Source: Prorocentrum cordatum (taxonomy: Eukaryota > Sar > Dinophyceae > Prorocentrales > Prorocentraceae). From it: DNA of 64,000 bases. Location of the stretch: NCBI GenBank assembly GCA_963575745.1, contig CAUYUJ010021170.1, forward strand, positions 541,801 to 605,800. The letters are read 5' to 3'. Below the pieces are notes generated by a model. That model saw only the letters and a list, made by a program, of their open reading frames with translations, did not search any database and was not told where the DNA came from. Position numbers and translations under genes: made by a program. Positions 10,166 to 21,869 of the stretch are shown piece after piece; position 1 is the first letter of the stretch; every line of letters starts with the position of its first letter.

Positions 10166-10400
10166 TCTACCTCACTCTCTTCTTCTTCCTCCTCCTCTTC
10201 TCCTCCTCCTCCTCCCCCCCTCCTCCCCCTCCTCCTCCTCCTCCTCCTCCTCCTCCTCCTCCTCCTCCTCGGCTTCCTCCTCCTCCTCCTCCTCCTCCTC
10301 CCTTCCATCCTCCTCCTTTGCATCTCTCCTCCCTCCTTCCCTCTCTCTGCCTCTCTTCCCCTTCCCTCCCTCACTCCCTCCCTCCCTCCTCTCTCCAGGA
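10166..10400. repeat. (TCC)n/pyrimidine tract
   Basis: Nearly pure C/T on the plus strand: imperfect TCC repeats to about 10312, then CCCTCC-type sequence. Open frames here encode only Pro/Ser/Leu or Glu/Arg runs. Confidence 0.95.
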
Positions 10401-10994
10401 TGCCCAAGAAGGGGTTCCGGAAGAGCACTCAGGATGTGTGATAGTGCGCACGCGATGTTGACATATATCTCCAGCTCGATTGCCAATATATTCATACATA
10501 TCGAAGGGGCCCTGGGACACACAAATAAATAGACACAGCAGTATTTCCCACCTTTCCATGTATTTTCTGGGTATTTGTCGCCCCCACACTTCCCATATTT
10601 TGGAATATTTTCTGTGGAATCGACGATTACTGGTGTTTGTGTATTTGTGTCCCGCCTGACACATATATATATATATACATATGTATGGTTTATATACGAG
10701 TTACCACATATTGTAAATCTACGGTACTCTTAAACATGAGGGTATTATATATTCATGTGAAACACCATTTCTGATATTTTGTCTTACGTCAGGTTTTTTA
10801 TACATGTGCTTTGCTGTTGCACGGAATGGAGCATATCAAAACAATGAAGAATAATGCGTGCTTAGTTTTTTGTATTCAAAGATTTTTGCGCTATTTTGCA
10901 CATCATGCTCGAACGCGTGATTCCGAATAAATTTAGAAGAATGTGGAAAAAGTAGACTTTCTACCAAAAGTGTTGGAGAATGGAAGGTCGGGGA
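10401..10994. other. AT-richer spacer with a dispersed repeat
   Basis: The segment at about 10555-10645 (ATTTTCTGGGTATTTGTCGC ... GGAATCGACGATTA) recurs in diverged form at about 57518-57600. A short TA tract lies at about 10662-10682. No gene is seen. Confidence 0.6.
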
Positions 10995-11060
10995 AGGAAG
11001 AAAAACAGCTGCATAAGCACAAACTCTCGAAGCCCCGCGCTGAGCTCCGAGCATGTATGC

Positions 11061-11816
11061 TTATGCCATTGTTGCTGATTCCATTGCCTCGAGCCCTTGC
11101 AGCTGGCTCCAGGACGTGCCGCTGGGCCTCAAGGCCGAGAAGGGGTGCCCGTTGAAATCCTCGAAGAATGCCCTGAAGCGCTCCGCGGCCGCCGGCTGTG
11201 TCAGGTTTACGAACGCAAACCCTTGGGTATCGAAGGTCTCGAAATGCACTGGAAGGTACACGAAGTCAAACTGCCCCGAGTAGCCGTGGGCGTGCAGCAA
11301 ACCGACCAGCATCTTGCGACTGAAGGTGCTGGGAAGGCCGCGCAGCATCACCGTGGTGTGAGTCTCCGTTTCCATGCCCGTCTGCGTACCGCCCTCTCCG
11401 AGATCAGCCTTGCCAGCAGGCGAATGCGCCCTCTGGCTCACGAGAGATGGTGCCACGCCGTGCCTGGAGATGAACGGTCTCGACTTTGCGGAGAGTGGCG
11501 TGCGGACGCCCGCAGCTGCTGGAGGAGGGACGCTGTCCCGTGCTCCGCGCGTCAGCACCAATGAGATCGCCTGCGTGCCAGATGTGGCTATCGGCGACAG
11601 CGGCTTGCAGACCTCCGGGGCCGAGCACGGCTGAAGGAGGTCGCTGCGTGCAAGACAGGTCGCCGGAACGAGATCGGCCAGCAGCAGAAGGGTTGGCTCG
11701 TCGTCTTCCATGTCCGCCCAGGCGAGGGCCTCGGTGAGATGGCGCTTGCCGTGTAGCTTGTCACAGTCCGCCGCAGTCTGGTTACCGATGGGTGCCATCG
11801 CACTGGCAGGGGGCAC
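11061..11816 (-). pseudogene. Truncated duplicate of a Mei2-like RRM gene
   Basis: About 98% identical by eye to 17487-18224. The encoded part includes TTVMLRGLPSTFSRKMLVGL and FDFVYLPVHFETFDTQGFAF, a Mei2-type RNA-recognition motif (RNP2 LRGLPS, RNP1 QGFAFVNL). The intact paralogue has a second exon after a 96-nt intron. Here the similarity ends inside the 3' part of that intron (about 10995) and exon 2 is absent. Read through, the frame stops within retained intron sequence after ATMA. It is therefore a partial, probably non-functional copy. The ATG shared with the paralogue is at about 11798; a GTG at 11816 extends the frame only artificially. Confidence 0.8.
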
Positions 11817-11929
11817 TGTAAGAATTCAGAAGCGTTGCCGAAAATGTCTTGCCGAGGGAACGTGTACTCTTTTGGACCATACGAGCTCGCGAAACCTCGA
11901 TAGAAACGCCCGGCCGCCGACAAACAAAC

Positions 11930-14545
11930 ACAGTTAACGCTTCGCGTATCCCAGCCAGCCCATCCAGAAACAATCGCCAGGCGAGTTGCCATGATCGGGG
12001 ATGCGTAGAAGCAGGATGCGGCGCAGTAGTGAGCCGCATTCGTCTTCGCGGAGTAGGGGAGAAGAGGGAGGATGATGAAGAGGAACCTGAGCAAAAGGGT
12101 GAAGAGAAGGAGGGACGTGGGCAGAAGGAGAAGAAAATGCGCAAGAGCATGAAGAGGTCGGAAAGGGGGAAGAGGAGCTTGAGGGATGTAGAGGTCGGAA
12201 GGGGGAAGAGGAGCTTGAGGGATGTAGGAAGAGGTACGCAGAGCCAGGGGGAGGCAGCAGGCGCACCGGTGATACACGTGATCAGCGCGGATCACCCGTG
12301 CGCCGTGCGCCCTGGCAAGCGAGGATGTGGGGAGAGGTGGGAAGAGGTAGGAATAGTAGGAGGAGGTAGGAGGACACATGAGGAGGCAGGAACAGGCAGG
12401 ATGAGGCAGTTGCAGACACGATGCCCAGGCAAGTTGCGTTAGTAAGGGAAGTGTAGCAACACGCAACGCAACAAAGAGGGGAACAACCATTACATTAGAA
12501 AGGAGAAGAGAAAGCAGGAGGAAACATAAGAGTTACAGCAACGGGGAGGGAGGAGAGGAAGGAGGAGGAAACGGAGGAAGGGGGAGAGGAGGAGGAGGAC
12601 GAGGAGCAGGAAGAGGAAGGATGGGAGAGGAAGGCGGACACGACGACGACAGGAGTCAATCATCGAGGCCTCGAGGCCTCTACGAGCCTTCCACTCTGGG
12701 TGCCTAACTGCTGGGCGCCCCGTTGGGGTGATCTCAGGGCCATCGTAGGGACATGTTGGAGCCCTTTTGGGTACTCTGGGGGCTCTCTTGGAGCCCTCTT
12801 GTGGGTCTCTTGGGCCCCTCTTGGAGGCCTTGAGGCCCTCTTTGGCCAGATCGGAACCATTTTGAGGCCTCAAGAGCCCACCAGAAGCGAAAAGGCGAGA
12901 AGGCAGAACACATTGAAGCACACAATGGTTTTGAAGGAGTTGGGCCTCTTGGAGGCCTCCGTCACTTGGGGCCGTCCTGGGGTAGTCTGGAGGGCTCTTG
13001 GAGGCATGTTAAAAGCCATATTGAACACTCTCGAAATATCTACAGCTATCTTGGAGGCCTTCTTGGGCTCCCTGCGGCACCCTTGAGCCATCTTGGGCCA
13101 TACTGGACGCTCCGACGACACGCGCCACCCCTCGTTCAGACCCAGCGGGAGAGGGGAGGGGCAGGGGGATCCCCTTCCCAAAAGGGGAAGGGGACCACTC
13201 ACGCTCTCAAGGGCTGGTGGAATTTTCCCACGGCCGCCTGGGAATAATGCCCCCGATTCCCCAATGAGTTCTGGCGATTTTCCGTCCGAAACAGCCCTGG
13301 AAACCTCCCCGAACACCGCGTGATCGTAGTTCCGGGTGCCCTCCGAATTGTTGGGCGCGTTTGTTCGACACGCGCGCCCAGGAAAAAATCCACAACATTT
13401 TCGCGGAGGTGTTCGGGCCGAGATGACTTTCTCCCCGAGGTTTTCACTAGGCCGCGCGGGGAGCCTGGAGAGAGAGAGGGAGGGGAGGGTTAAATAGGAG
13501 TGGGGGGGGGGGGGGGGCGCACGCCACAGAAGAGGGACGGAAGGAGAGGGGAATCCCGCCAGCCTTTTAGGGCGTGAGTGGTTTAACGAGTCCGTGCTTC
13601 CAACTCCCATATTCCCCCTCGGAGACGGGGTTTCCCCTCCTCATACCCCCTCCCCCATGGTTCTGGACACGGGTGGCCGCGTGCCGTTCAAGCGCCCAAT
13701 ACGGCCCAAGATGGCTCAAACCGGGCCGCAGGGAGCCCAAGAAGGCCTCCAAGATCGCTGTAGATATCCCAAGATATGCCTCCAAGAGACCTCAAGACTA
13801 ACCCAGGACGGCCCAAAGTGTCCTTCGATCTCTCCAAGGAGGCCTCCATGAGGCCCAAATCCTTCAAAACCCTTGTGTGCTTCAATGTGTGCTGCCTGGT
13901 CCTCCCTCTCCTCCCTCCCCACTCCTGTGCATCTTCCGTTTCCTCCTGCGTCCTGCTCTCCTTTCCAATGTAATGGCTGTCCCCCTCTTCGGTTGCGCTA
14001 CATGCTGCTGCACGTCCCTGATTCACGCAACTTGCCTGGGCCTCGTCTCTGCAACTGCCTCGTCCTGCCCGCTCCTGCCTCCTCATATGTCCCCCTACCG
14101 CCCCCTACTGCTCCTACCTCGCCCCACCTCTTCCTGCATCCTTGCTTGCCAGTGCGCACGGCGCACCGGTGATCCGCGCTGATCACTGGTGCGCCCACTG
14201 CCCCTCCTGGCTCCCCGTGCCTCCTCCTACCTCCCTCAAGTTCCTCCTCCCTCTTCCTACCTTGTTTTTTTTGTTTTTTTTATTTTAAAAAAATGCTCTA
14301 ATTAACACGTTTCCACTTATTCCTGCCCACCTTCCTCCTACTCCTCCTGCTCAGATTCATCATGTCTCTCTTCATCCTCCTTCCTTCTTTTCTCCTACTT
14401 CTCTTCCTCCTCCGCCTCCTTCCTGGAATCCGCGACGACGGATGCGGCTCCCTGCGGCGCAGCGTGCCGCGACACATCGCTGATCAGGGCAACTCGCCTG
14501 GTGACTGTTCTTGGACGGGCTGGTGGGGATACGCGAAGCGTCTGG
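11930..14545. repeat. Large imperfect inverted repeat (foldback), about 1.0-1.3-kb arms
   Basis: The left arm (about 11930-13215), reverse-complemented, matches the right arm (about 13565-14545) in the same order. Shared landmarks are GAAGCACACAATGG versus GTGTGCTTCAATGTG, CTTGGAGGCCTTCTTGGG versus CCCAAGAAGGCCTCCAAG, TTTCCAATGTAATGG, CGCAACTTGCCTGGGC, the GCGCACCGGTGAT hairpin, and GGATACGCGAAGCGT. Arms are roughly 75-80% identical with indels, so they are old. The centre is about 13216-13564. No coding capacity is recognised. This is either a foldback-type element or two old inverted copies of one repeat. Confidence 0.75.
12255..12310. repeat. GCGCACC...GGTGCGC hairpin, left-arm copy
   Basis: GGCGCACCGGTGAT is followed by loop sequence with GATCAGCGCGGATCAC and a returning CCGTGCGCC. 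The counterpart at about 14160-14196 in the right arm has a stem of about 13 bp with one mismatch. Confidence 0.7.
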
Positions 14546-14676
14546 CAATAGGCAGGGATGGACAGGGGAAAGGCTGGAATCCCCTGACCACGACCGAAAC
14601 GCTTCGGAACACCTGTGCGGAGCCAGGTGTGCGGGCTGTCTTGGGTTCCCGCAGGGCCTGCCTGGCGTCCCAGTGG

Positions 14677-14712
14677 GGAAAAAAACACGGCGGCCCCGTG
14701 TGTTTTTTCCCA
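14677..14712. repeat. Hairpin with A/T-run stem
   Basis: GGGAAAAAAACACGG is followed after a few bases by CCGTGTGTTTTTTCCC, a near-perfect inverted repeat leading into the GT-rich tract. Confidence 0.75.
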
Positions 14713-14960
14713 CACACACACTGTGTGTTTTGTGTGTGTGTGTGTGTGTTTTGTGTGTGTGTGTGTGTGTTTGTGAGTGTTTATATTGTCCCACAGTGTG
14801 TGTGTGTTTTTCCAACAGTGTGTGTGTGTGCTTGTTTCCCACAGTGTGTGTGGTTTTGGTGTGTGTATGTGTGTGTGTTTTTTTGTGTGTGTGTGTGTGT
14901 GTGTGTGTTGTGTTTTTTTTTTGTGTGTGTGTGTGTGTGTTTTGTGTCTGTGTGTGTTTT
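14713..14960. repeat. (GT)n-rich microsatellite
   Basis: Interrupted GTGTGT blocks alternating with short T runs. All open frames across it are low-complexity artefacts. Confidence 0.95.
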
Positions 14961-17255
14961 CCCCCAGGGCCTGCTTGTAACCCTTGTTTTGGGGCCCGCC
15001 CGGACTCTCCTGGGGCCCTCGTGGGGCTCTCCTGGCACCCTCTCGGAGCCTCCCGCGGGCCCTGGCAGAAGAGGAGGGACGGTGGGAGGAGCACGAAGAT
15101 AGCACCGATGAAGGGAAGAGGAGGAGGAGGAGAAGGAGGAATACGATGATTGGAGGCCTAGAAATGGGCACCAACACCAACACAGGGGGTTGCCTCCACA
15201 TGGGGAAGACGATCCTAGATTTCGGTGTTGCTGGCAATGTTTCGTCCACCTTGGAAGCCAGAGTATTACCACCATCACCGAGATCGGGATCTGCTTCTCT
15301 CGGTAGATGCACACCGCCGATATTGGTGTTGGTGTCAATCTCTGGGCCAGCGAGATGAGGGTGGAACAGGAGAACGGAGGAGAATCGAAGTCAACACCCT
15401 CGGGTGGAAGGGGCAAGGATGGAAGTTGAGCCCGGCCAACCTCCATTCCCCTCCCGAACCACCCCGGCCAACCCCCGCTGGATGTCCCTGGTTGGTCGCT
15501 CAGGACGCCTTTCGAGGATGACGAGGGCGGGGGCACGGAAGGGGGCAAAGGGGAAGAGGAGGGGGCATAAAACCACGAGAAGGCATATATGCTTCTCGGC
15601 CGCTGCGTGGAGGCTAGGGCCCCTGATGCTGGAGGCTGGCCAGCTTGAGGCCAGCGTGGCTCAGATAGGACAGATTGCCAAACATTGGACCCCAATTCAT
15701 TGTTTGTGTAGCTTGTGTCAAACAGGCTGTGACCCGGCAGACGGGGGGGGGTCGATAGAACCGCGCTCTGCGAGTGCCACCCATCAGCCCCCTACCCCGC
15801 AGACGCGAGAGGAGGAAATCAGACGCGGAAGATCAGGAGGCAGAAGAAGCTGCAGGAGAATGAGGAGGATGCACTCGGAGGAGGACGAGGACAAAGGAGG
15901 AAGCCGCTGGTTGAGGACACGGAGGAGGACCCACAAAACAGTCTAACCATACTGACGTCAAGCCACGAATCAGTCAGAGGGGCACCGGGGCGGCATGGCG
16001 CGAGTTCATTTGCTCGAGTGTACGCTGGTGTCGCAGTGTCCCACTTTCTCCATGTAACTATGTATGAGCGTATCTGTATGTGTCTAAGCAGTGGGCGCCA
16101 ATGTATGTACATGCAAGACAGAGGGAGAGAGAAGGAGAGGGGAATAGAGATAGAGATAGAGAGAGAGAGAGCGAGAGAACGAGGGAGAACGAGAGGGGGC
16201 GCCATCGTGCTGGCTGCTTTAGGTTACCCCAGAGTGGCAGAGACTCGGCGGGCAGTTTCTGTAGTCTCAGCCTCGCTGGAGCCAAGCACTCCTCGACGAA
16301 CTGCAGCTACATTGGTCGATGGCGCAGAAGGGGCTCTGGATAATGGTTACATTTCGCATCCATCGTCGGGGCCAATACTCCACTTCGAACGATGCGAAAG
16401 GTGCTCCTGAAAGACGAGCAACATGCACCCCTACAATTGAAACACAGTGGCAATGAACCGCACCCTGCGTCGGCTGGATGGGCAACATCATTTGACGCGC
16501 AACCACGGGACCAACACCAACACAATTCGCATAGTCAGTGCTAGAATGAACTCTTGCACGGGGAAACCCATTCCCACGCACAGGAGCGTTCACATGCACA
16601 CACGCTCTGAGAGTGTTACTGATGAACACATCTTCCGAGTGTGACGTCGTAGACTGGATATAGAGAAAGAGGGAAATGATGGGAAATGCAAGGAGAGGGA
16701 GGGCGGGGGGCATCAATCCTGCAACGGCCCTGACACCATATCCAATGCACCTCTGGCTTCAAAGCTTCGAGGACGTGTTTGTAGACCGTGCCATCAGAAG
16801 CCTCACCGCCGTGGAATACACACTTTCGCCTAGATGGAAGGGTCAGAGCAAGCGCACCTGTCACCAAACCTTTCAGCCTGATTTCTGGCACGCCATCGAG
16901 AACTGCCCGCAAACCCGGATCACGCCCGCGCGCCCTTCGAAGAACAAATGCATGCAAACACGTAAACTCTCGAAAAGGGCCGGAAATTAATTGGATCGGC
17001 GCCGCCTGGGTGGTTCAGCGCATGTCCACGAGATCCGCGCGGACCCTAGAACATTCATTCCCTGACTCCGCCGATATGTTTTTTTTCAATCCGCGGCCCC
17101 AGAAATCGCGACTCCCGACCCAAAGCTAGCTTTTCGCCCTGGACCCGTTTTTTGATGGTCCTGGGGCCCGAAGACGGGACACACATATTGAAGAAGTCAT
17201 TTTGTCGGAGGTCCGGGATTTTCTTCATGGTGTCTTGCCTTCGTCGGATCCTGCA
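14961..17255. other. Spacer, no gene recognised
   Basis: A CCTGGGGCCCT-rich passage (about 14965-15070), a GAGGAGGA tract (about 15115-15140) and a GA-rich tract (about 16125-16200) are present. A short inverted pair, GGCACCAACACCAACAC (about 15167) and GGTGTTGGTGTC (about 15324), lies between them. Nothing resembles a known protein or RNA gene. Confidence 0.5.
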
Positions 17256-18224
17256 TCAAGCGACGCTGCGCCGCCAGCGGAAATTCGCGCGCCCCTTGCG
17301 CTTCACGGCGGGCTCCGGGAAGGGGCGCGGCAACCCCTCGCGGAAGAGCAGCGGCCGGCACTCCTCGGGCACGTGCTCGCACATGACGTAGCTGCTCCGG
17401 TACTTCTCGACGTTTGCCTAAGGAAGAACAACAGCTACATAAGCACAAACTCTCGAAGCCCCGCGCTGAGCTCCGAGCATGTATGCTTATGCCATTGTTG
17501 CTGATTCCATTGCCTCGAGCCCTTGCAGCCGGCTCCAGGACGTGCCGCTGGGCCTCAAGGCCGAGAAGGGGTGCCCGTTGAAATCCTCGAAGAATGCCCT
17601 GAAGCGCTCGGCGGCCGCTGGCTGTGTCAGGTTTACGAACGCATACCCTTGGGTATCGAAGGTCTCGAAATGCACTGGAAGGTACACGAAGTCAAACTGC
17701 CCCGAGTAGCCGTGGGCGTGCAGCAAACCGACCAGCATCTTGCGACTGAAGGTGCTGGGAAGGCCGCGCAGCATCACCGTGGTGCGAGTCTCCGTTTCCA
17801 TGCCCGTCTGCGTACCGCCCTCTCCGAGATCAGCCTTGCCAGCAGGCGAATGCGCCCGCTGGCTCACGAGAGATGGTGCCACACCGTGCCTGGAGATGAA
17901 CGGTCTCGACTTTGCGGAGAGTGGCGTGCGGACGCCCGCAGCTGCTGGAGGAGGGACGCTGTCCCGTGCTCCGCGCGTCAGCACCAATGAGATCGCCTGC
18001 GTGCCAGATGTGGCTATCGGCGACAGCGGCTTGCAGACCTCCGGGGCCGAGCACGGCTGAAGGAGGTCGCTGCGTGCAAGACAGGTCGCCGGAACGAGAT
18101 CGGCCAGCAGCAGAAGGGTTGGCTCGTCGTCTTCCATGTCCGCCCAGGCGAGGGCCTCGGTGAGATGGCGCTTGCCGTGTAGCTTGTCACAGTCCGCTGC
18201 AGTCTGGTTACCGATGGGTGCCAT
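17256..18224 (-). CDS. Mei2-like RRM RNA-binding protein, two exons (18224-17514, 17417-17256)
   Basis: Exon 1 encodes 237 residues from ATG 18224. It holds the C-terminal-type Mei2 RNA-recognition motif, about residues 138-190: TTVMLRGLPSTFSRKMLVGL, FDFVYLPVHF and TQGYAFVNL. Exon 2 adds 53 residues (ANVEKYRSSYVMCEHVPEEC ... KRKGRANFRWRRSVA, stop 17258-17256), matching the usual tail after a Mei2 RRM. Joining them keeps the frame in phase 0 and gives about 290 residues. The intron (17513-17418, 96 nt) has GC-AG ends. Mei2-like proteins bind RNA and act in developmental or meiotic RNA control elsewhere; the role in dinoflagellates is unknown. Upstream coding exons are possible. This is the most intact host-type gene in the window. 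Confidence 0.8.
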
Positions 18225-18664
18225 CGCACTGGCAGGGGGTCTTGTAAGGACTTAGATATGAAGCGTTGCCGAAAATTTCCTTCCGAACTTGGGCCAGCAT
18301 GACCGCGGACAGGAGGGACACACCATGTTGGACACAGAACGACCTTCAGACAAACATATATTTCAAAGACCTAGAAGTCTCTCACGGAGCATGGAATTGC
18401 AAGAAACCAAGTTTCGGACGCCCATCGCAAGCAAACCTCAAACTTACCCTGGGGGTCTGGCTCGGCTCACCGACCCCTGGAACCTTTCCTGGCAAGAACG
18501 GGAAGCGCCGCTTCTCTGAGCTTGCGTGCGCACGCGCGCATGGAGTTGCACCCAACACCCATGTGCACGCATGGGGTGCAATCGCTGGGATCCCCTGCAT
18601 GCCCAGATGGTTGTCATTGGCAGCTTACGTTTAGTGGTTGTCTGCGTTTGCTTTGGTGAAGTGT

Positions 18665-18744
18665 TGCGCGTGGCGTGTGCACGCGTGTGTGTGTGTGTGT
18701 GTGTGCGTGTGTGTGTGTGTGTGCGTGCGTGTGTGCGTGTGCAC

Positions 18745-18823
<79 letters not shown>

Positions 18824-18960
18824 TGTGTGATTGTGTATGTGTGTGTGTGGTTGTGTGTGTGTGCGTGTGTGCGTGTGCCTGTGTGCTTGTGTGGCTGTGT
18901 GTGCCTGTGTGCGGCTGTGCGCGTGTGTGCGGTTGTGCGTGCAGGGTGTGTGCTGTGCGG
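18665..18960. repeat. (GT)n and (GTGC)n microsatellite
   Basis: Long GTGTGT blocks surround a pure GTGC tetranucleotide tract at about 18779-18826. Apparent Cys/Val proteins or His/Thr-rich frames here are artefacts. Confidence 0.95.
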
Positions 18961-19400
18961 GCGGGGCAGGGGTGTGTACGGCGTGCGTGTGGGGTGTGCT
19001 TTGGGGGGGACGGGCGAGGGAAAGTACAGGGGGCGTGCGGGGAGCTGTCTGGGGGCGACGGGCGGGGGGGGTGTACGGTGGGCGTGCGGGATGTGTTCTG
19101 GGAGGGGCGGGCGGGGGGGGTGCACGGTATGAGTATGGTCTGTGCGTGGTGTACGCCTCTATTTGGCCATTTGCGTGCTGGGGGTGTGTCATGCGTTCTG
19201 TGTGGTGCATGCGTCGTGTATTGCGTCGCGAAGCAGTCAATCGTGGCAACGATGGCGATGACGCTGGAGATGTCTATAGTGGTGACGATGATTATGATGA
19301 TGATGATGATGATGATGCTGACGATGATGTTGCTAATGCTGACGATGGTGTTGGTGATGAAAATGACGGTGATGTTGATGATGATGATCACCTGAGCTGC
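18961..19400. repeat. GGCGGGGG minisatellite and (GAT)n tract
   Basis: About 18960-19140 holds imperfect roughly 50-bp units with GACGGGCGGGGGGG and GTGCGGGATGTGT. They belong to the minisatellite seen again at 21180-21400 and in the 53-56 kb array. 19255-19385 is GATGAT/GATGAC trinucleotide sequence. Confidence 0.8.
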
Positions 19401-19439
19401 GTGACGTTTTAACCCGCGTGGCCGTTTGAACCCGCTGAA

Positions 19440-21560
19440 GTGTTGACTCGCATGGCCGAAAGATTCGCTAGATTTTTCGAGCGAACGCAGTAGCACATGT
19501 TTCAATTTGTCTTGAACGAAAGCCTCGTGTTTAACGAACGGCGTCTCAAGCATACGATTTCAACATCTCAGTGGATGTCTCGAGCGAAACGCCCATTTTG
19601 ATTGGGAATCCGCCAAGCAAAGTACCTTTTTGCGATCGCGAGCCAGTTGCCCCTCGCGAGTTCTTTATTACCTTGTGCGATCGCGAGCGAGTTGTCCCTC
19701 GCGAGTGTGTTCCTTTTCACCCCTTAGTCAGCATAGCCTAACAAACTCTGGTCGCTCTCGTTCCGACAAGGCGCTTCCCGTCAAAAGCCCGATGATTGGC
19801 ATTCGTAGCTGGCGTGCGGCGCGAACGCGGGGCGCGTACCGGAGGGGAGGGGTGTCCGATCACCGTATGCATCTGGTCTGTGCGTGGTGTGTGCTGGCGT
19901 TCTGGCATTCGCATGCGGTGGGGGTCGTCGTGTCTGCTGTGTGTTGCGCGCGTTGCGATGTGAACGGCGACGGTGACAATGCGCATGAACATTCTTGCGC
20001 ATCATAACGCGCGCGTGCGGGACGCGTACCGGTGGGAACGGGTGTCCGACGGATTACCGCATTCATCTGGTTTGTGCGCTGCGTGCGCCAGTATCACTTA
20101 CTTATGGTATTCACTGCGCCTGATGTGTAGTGCACACGTTGCGATGTGCACGCCAGCAGGGACAAAAGCGATGAACAGCACTTGGCCGTCTTAGGAGGCC
20201 ATCTTGAACACGTATTGGGCAGTGTTGGGTACACCTTGGGCCGCGTTGGGGTCCTTTTGGGCTGCCCTGGGGACCCAGAGCCAAGCAGATGCTGCGTACA
20301 AGTCGTTGTTTGAGGATGTACCCAGCGAAGGCCTCGATGTTAACAAACAGCGTTGTAGGGCAACTGCTCCAACAACTGGTTTGAATATGATGTCAAGCGA
20401 AGTGGCAATTTCCAACGATCGCTGGATTCCGCGAGCGAGCTCACTAGTTCATGTTTCGAATATGCCTCGGGCACGAGCATCATGTATAACGAAAGGCGTC
20501 TCAATTATACGATATCAACACCTCGCTGACATGAGGATGTCTCGAGCGCGAGCCTCAATGTTTAACGAAATGCGTCTCAAACACACGATTCCAACATCTC
20601 GTTTTTTTCGAAGGTCCCATTTTCCGAAGATGCCTCCGACGAAACGCCCATTTGAGGGGAACCAGACAAGACAAGAACGGGAAGCGCCGCTTTGTCCACA
20701 AGGCTTGTCAGATAACGTCTGGTTGAGCACGCCAAAGAAATCTGCGCTGGCGTGCCGCGCTGGTCTGCTGTGCTGGTCTGCCGCGCTGAACTGGTTTCTT
20801 CCCAATCCTTCCCACCCTCCTTTCATTCCTCCTTCTCCTTCCCCTCTTCGACGTCATCGGCCTCTGTTCCTCCTCCCAATCCTCCCGCTGCTGCTTCTGC
20901 TGCCGCACGAGCCCCCCCCCCCCACACACACAGACGATTCGCCGAGGATCGCGCGGGGGGGAGGGGGCCCCAGGCGCCCTCCCCACAAAAAGTTCGCCAG
21001 AGCTCGCATCGCGCGCGGAGAGCGGGATTAGTGGTTGCGTTTTCGAGCTTGGTGGTTGCGATTGCTGTGGTTACTCTGGTGCGAGCGTGCGTGTATGTAC
21101 GCGTGCCTGCGCACGTGCTTGTGTGAGCGGCTGCGCGCGCGTACGCGCGTGAGTGCAGGGCTGCGGTGTGGGAGCGGCGGGAGGGGGAATGCACGGCATG
21201 CGCGCGGGCTGCGTCACGGGGGCGACAGGCGGGGGCGGGATGCACGGCGTGCGTGCGGCCTGTGTCCTGGGGGCGGCGGGCGGGGAGGATGCGCGGCGTG
21301 CGTGCGGGATGTATAATTGGGGCGACGGGCGGGCGGGAAGTACGGCGCGCGTGCGGGATGTGTCCTGGGGGCGACGGGCGGGGGGGGATGCGCGGCGCGC
21401 GTGCGCGGCGAAGGAAAAGGAGGAGGAGGAGGAGAAGGAAGAGGGGGGGAAGAGGAGGAGGAGGGGGAGGAGGAGGAGGGGGAGGAGGAGGAGGAAGAGG
21501 AATAGGATGAGGGAGAAGATGCAGGAGAAAGTGACTGATGATGATGAGGAGGAGGAGGAG
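19440..21560. repeat. Composite repeat, left part (interrupted by the LINE)
   Basis: In order: CGAGGATGTCTCGAGCG-type units (about 19495-19620 and 20300-20650), AAGAACGGGAAGCGCCGCTT (about 20671), GTCAGATAACGTCTGGTTGA (about 20707), a pyrimidine tract, GCAGACGATT-like sequence, the GTGGTTGC block (about 21030), GGCGACGGGCGGGGG minisatellite (about 21180-21400) and a GAGGAGG tract (to about 21560). This module order is the same as in the 53-56 kb array. 19640-19715 also holds two copies of GCGATCGCGAGC...CCCTCGCGAGT, about 45 bp apart. No gene is seen. Confidence 0.75.
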
Positions 21561-21869
21561 CGCAGCGTCTCAGGAAGGCCTACCGCCGCGCACGCGGGCG
21601 CGCGACGGACTGCCCCCTGGCGCCGCCTACTCGCGGCACGGCGCCGTAAGAGCAAGGGGCAATGTAGAAGGAGGGCAGCTGAGAGAAGTCGCCCTCAAGG
21701 CCGTGGGCGCAGGCCAACTTGCCGCCGGCGAAGATGGTGTCGCCGCCGAAGAAGACGCCGTGACACCAGCCGAACACGGAACGGCAGCGAATCACGACAT
21801 GGTCGATCATCGCGCCGCGTGGCTGCAAGGAGAGCCACCCTGCGGGAGCGGCGCTGCTGGGGCACGTCG

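Noticed and set aside
14395-15312. 305-codon minus-strand frame
   Set aside because: Crosses the GT tract and has no recognisable motif; composition follows the repeat.
18444-19553. Open frames rich in His/Thr or Cys/Val across the GT and GTGC repeats
   Set aside because: Entirely explained by microsatellite periodicity; no domain motif at either end.
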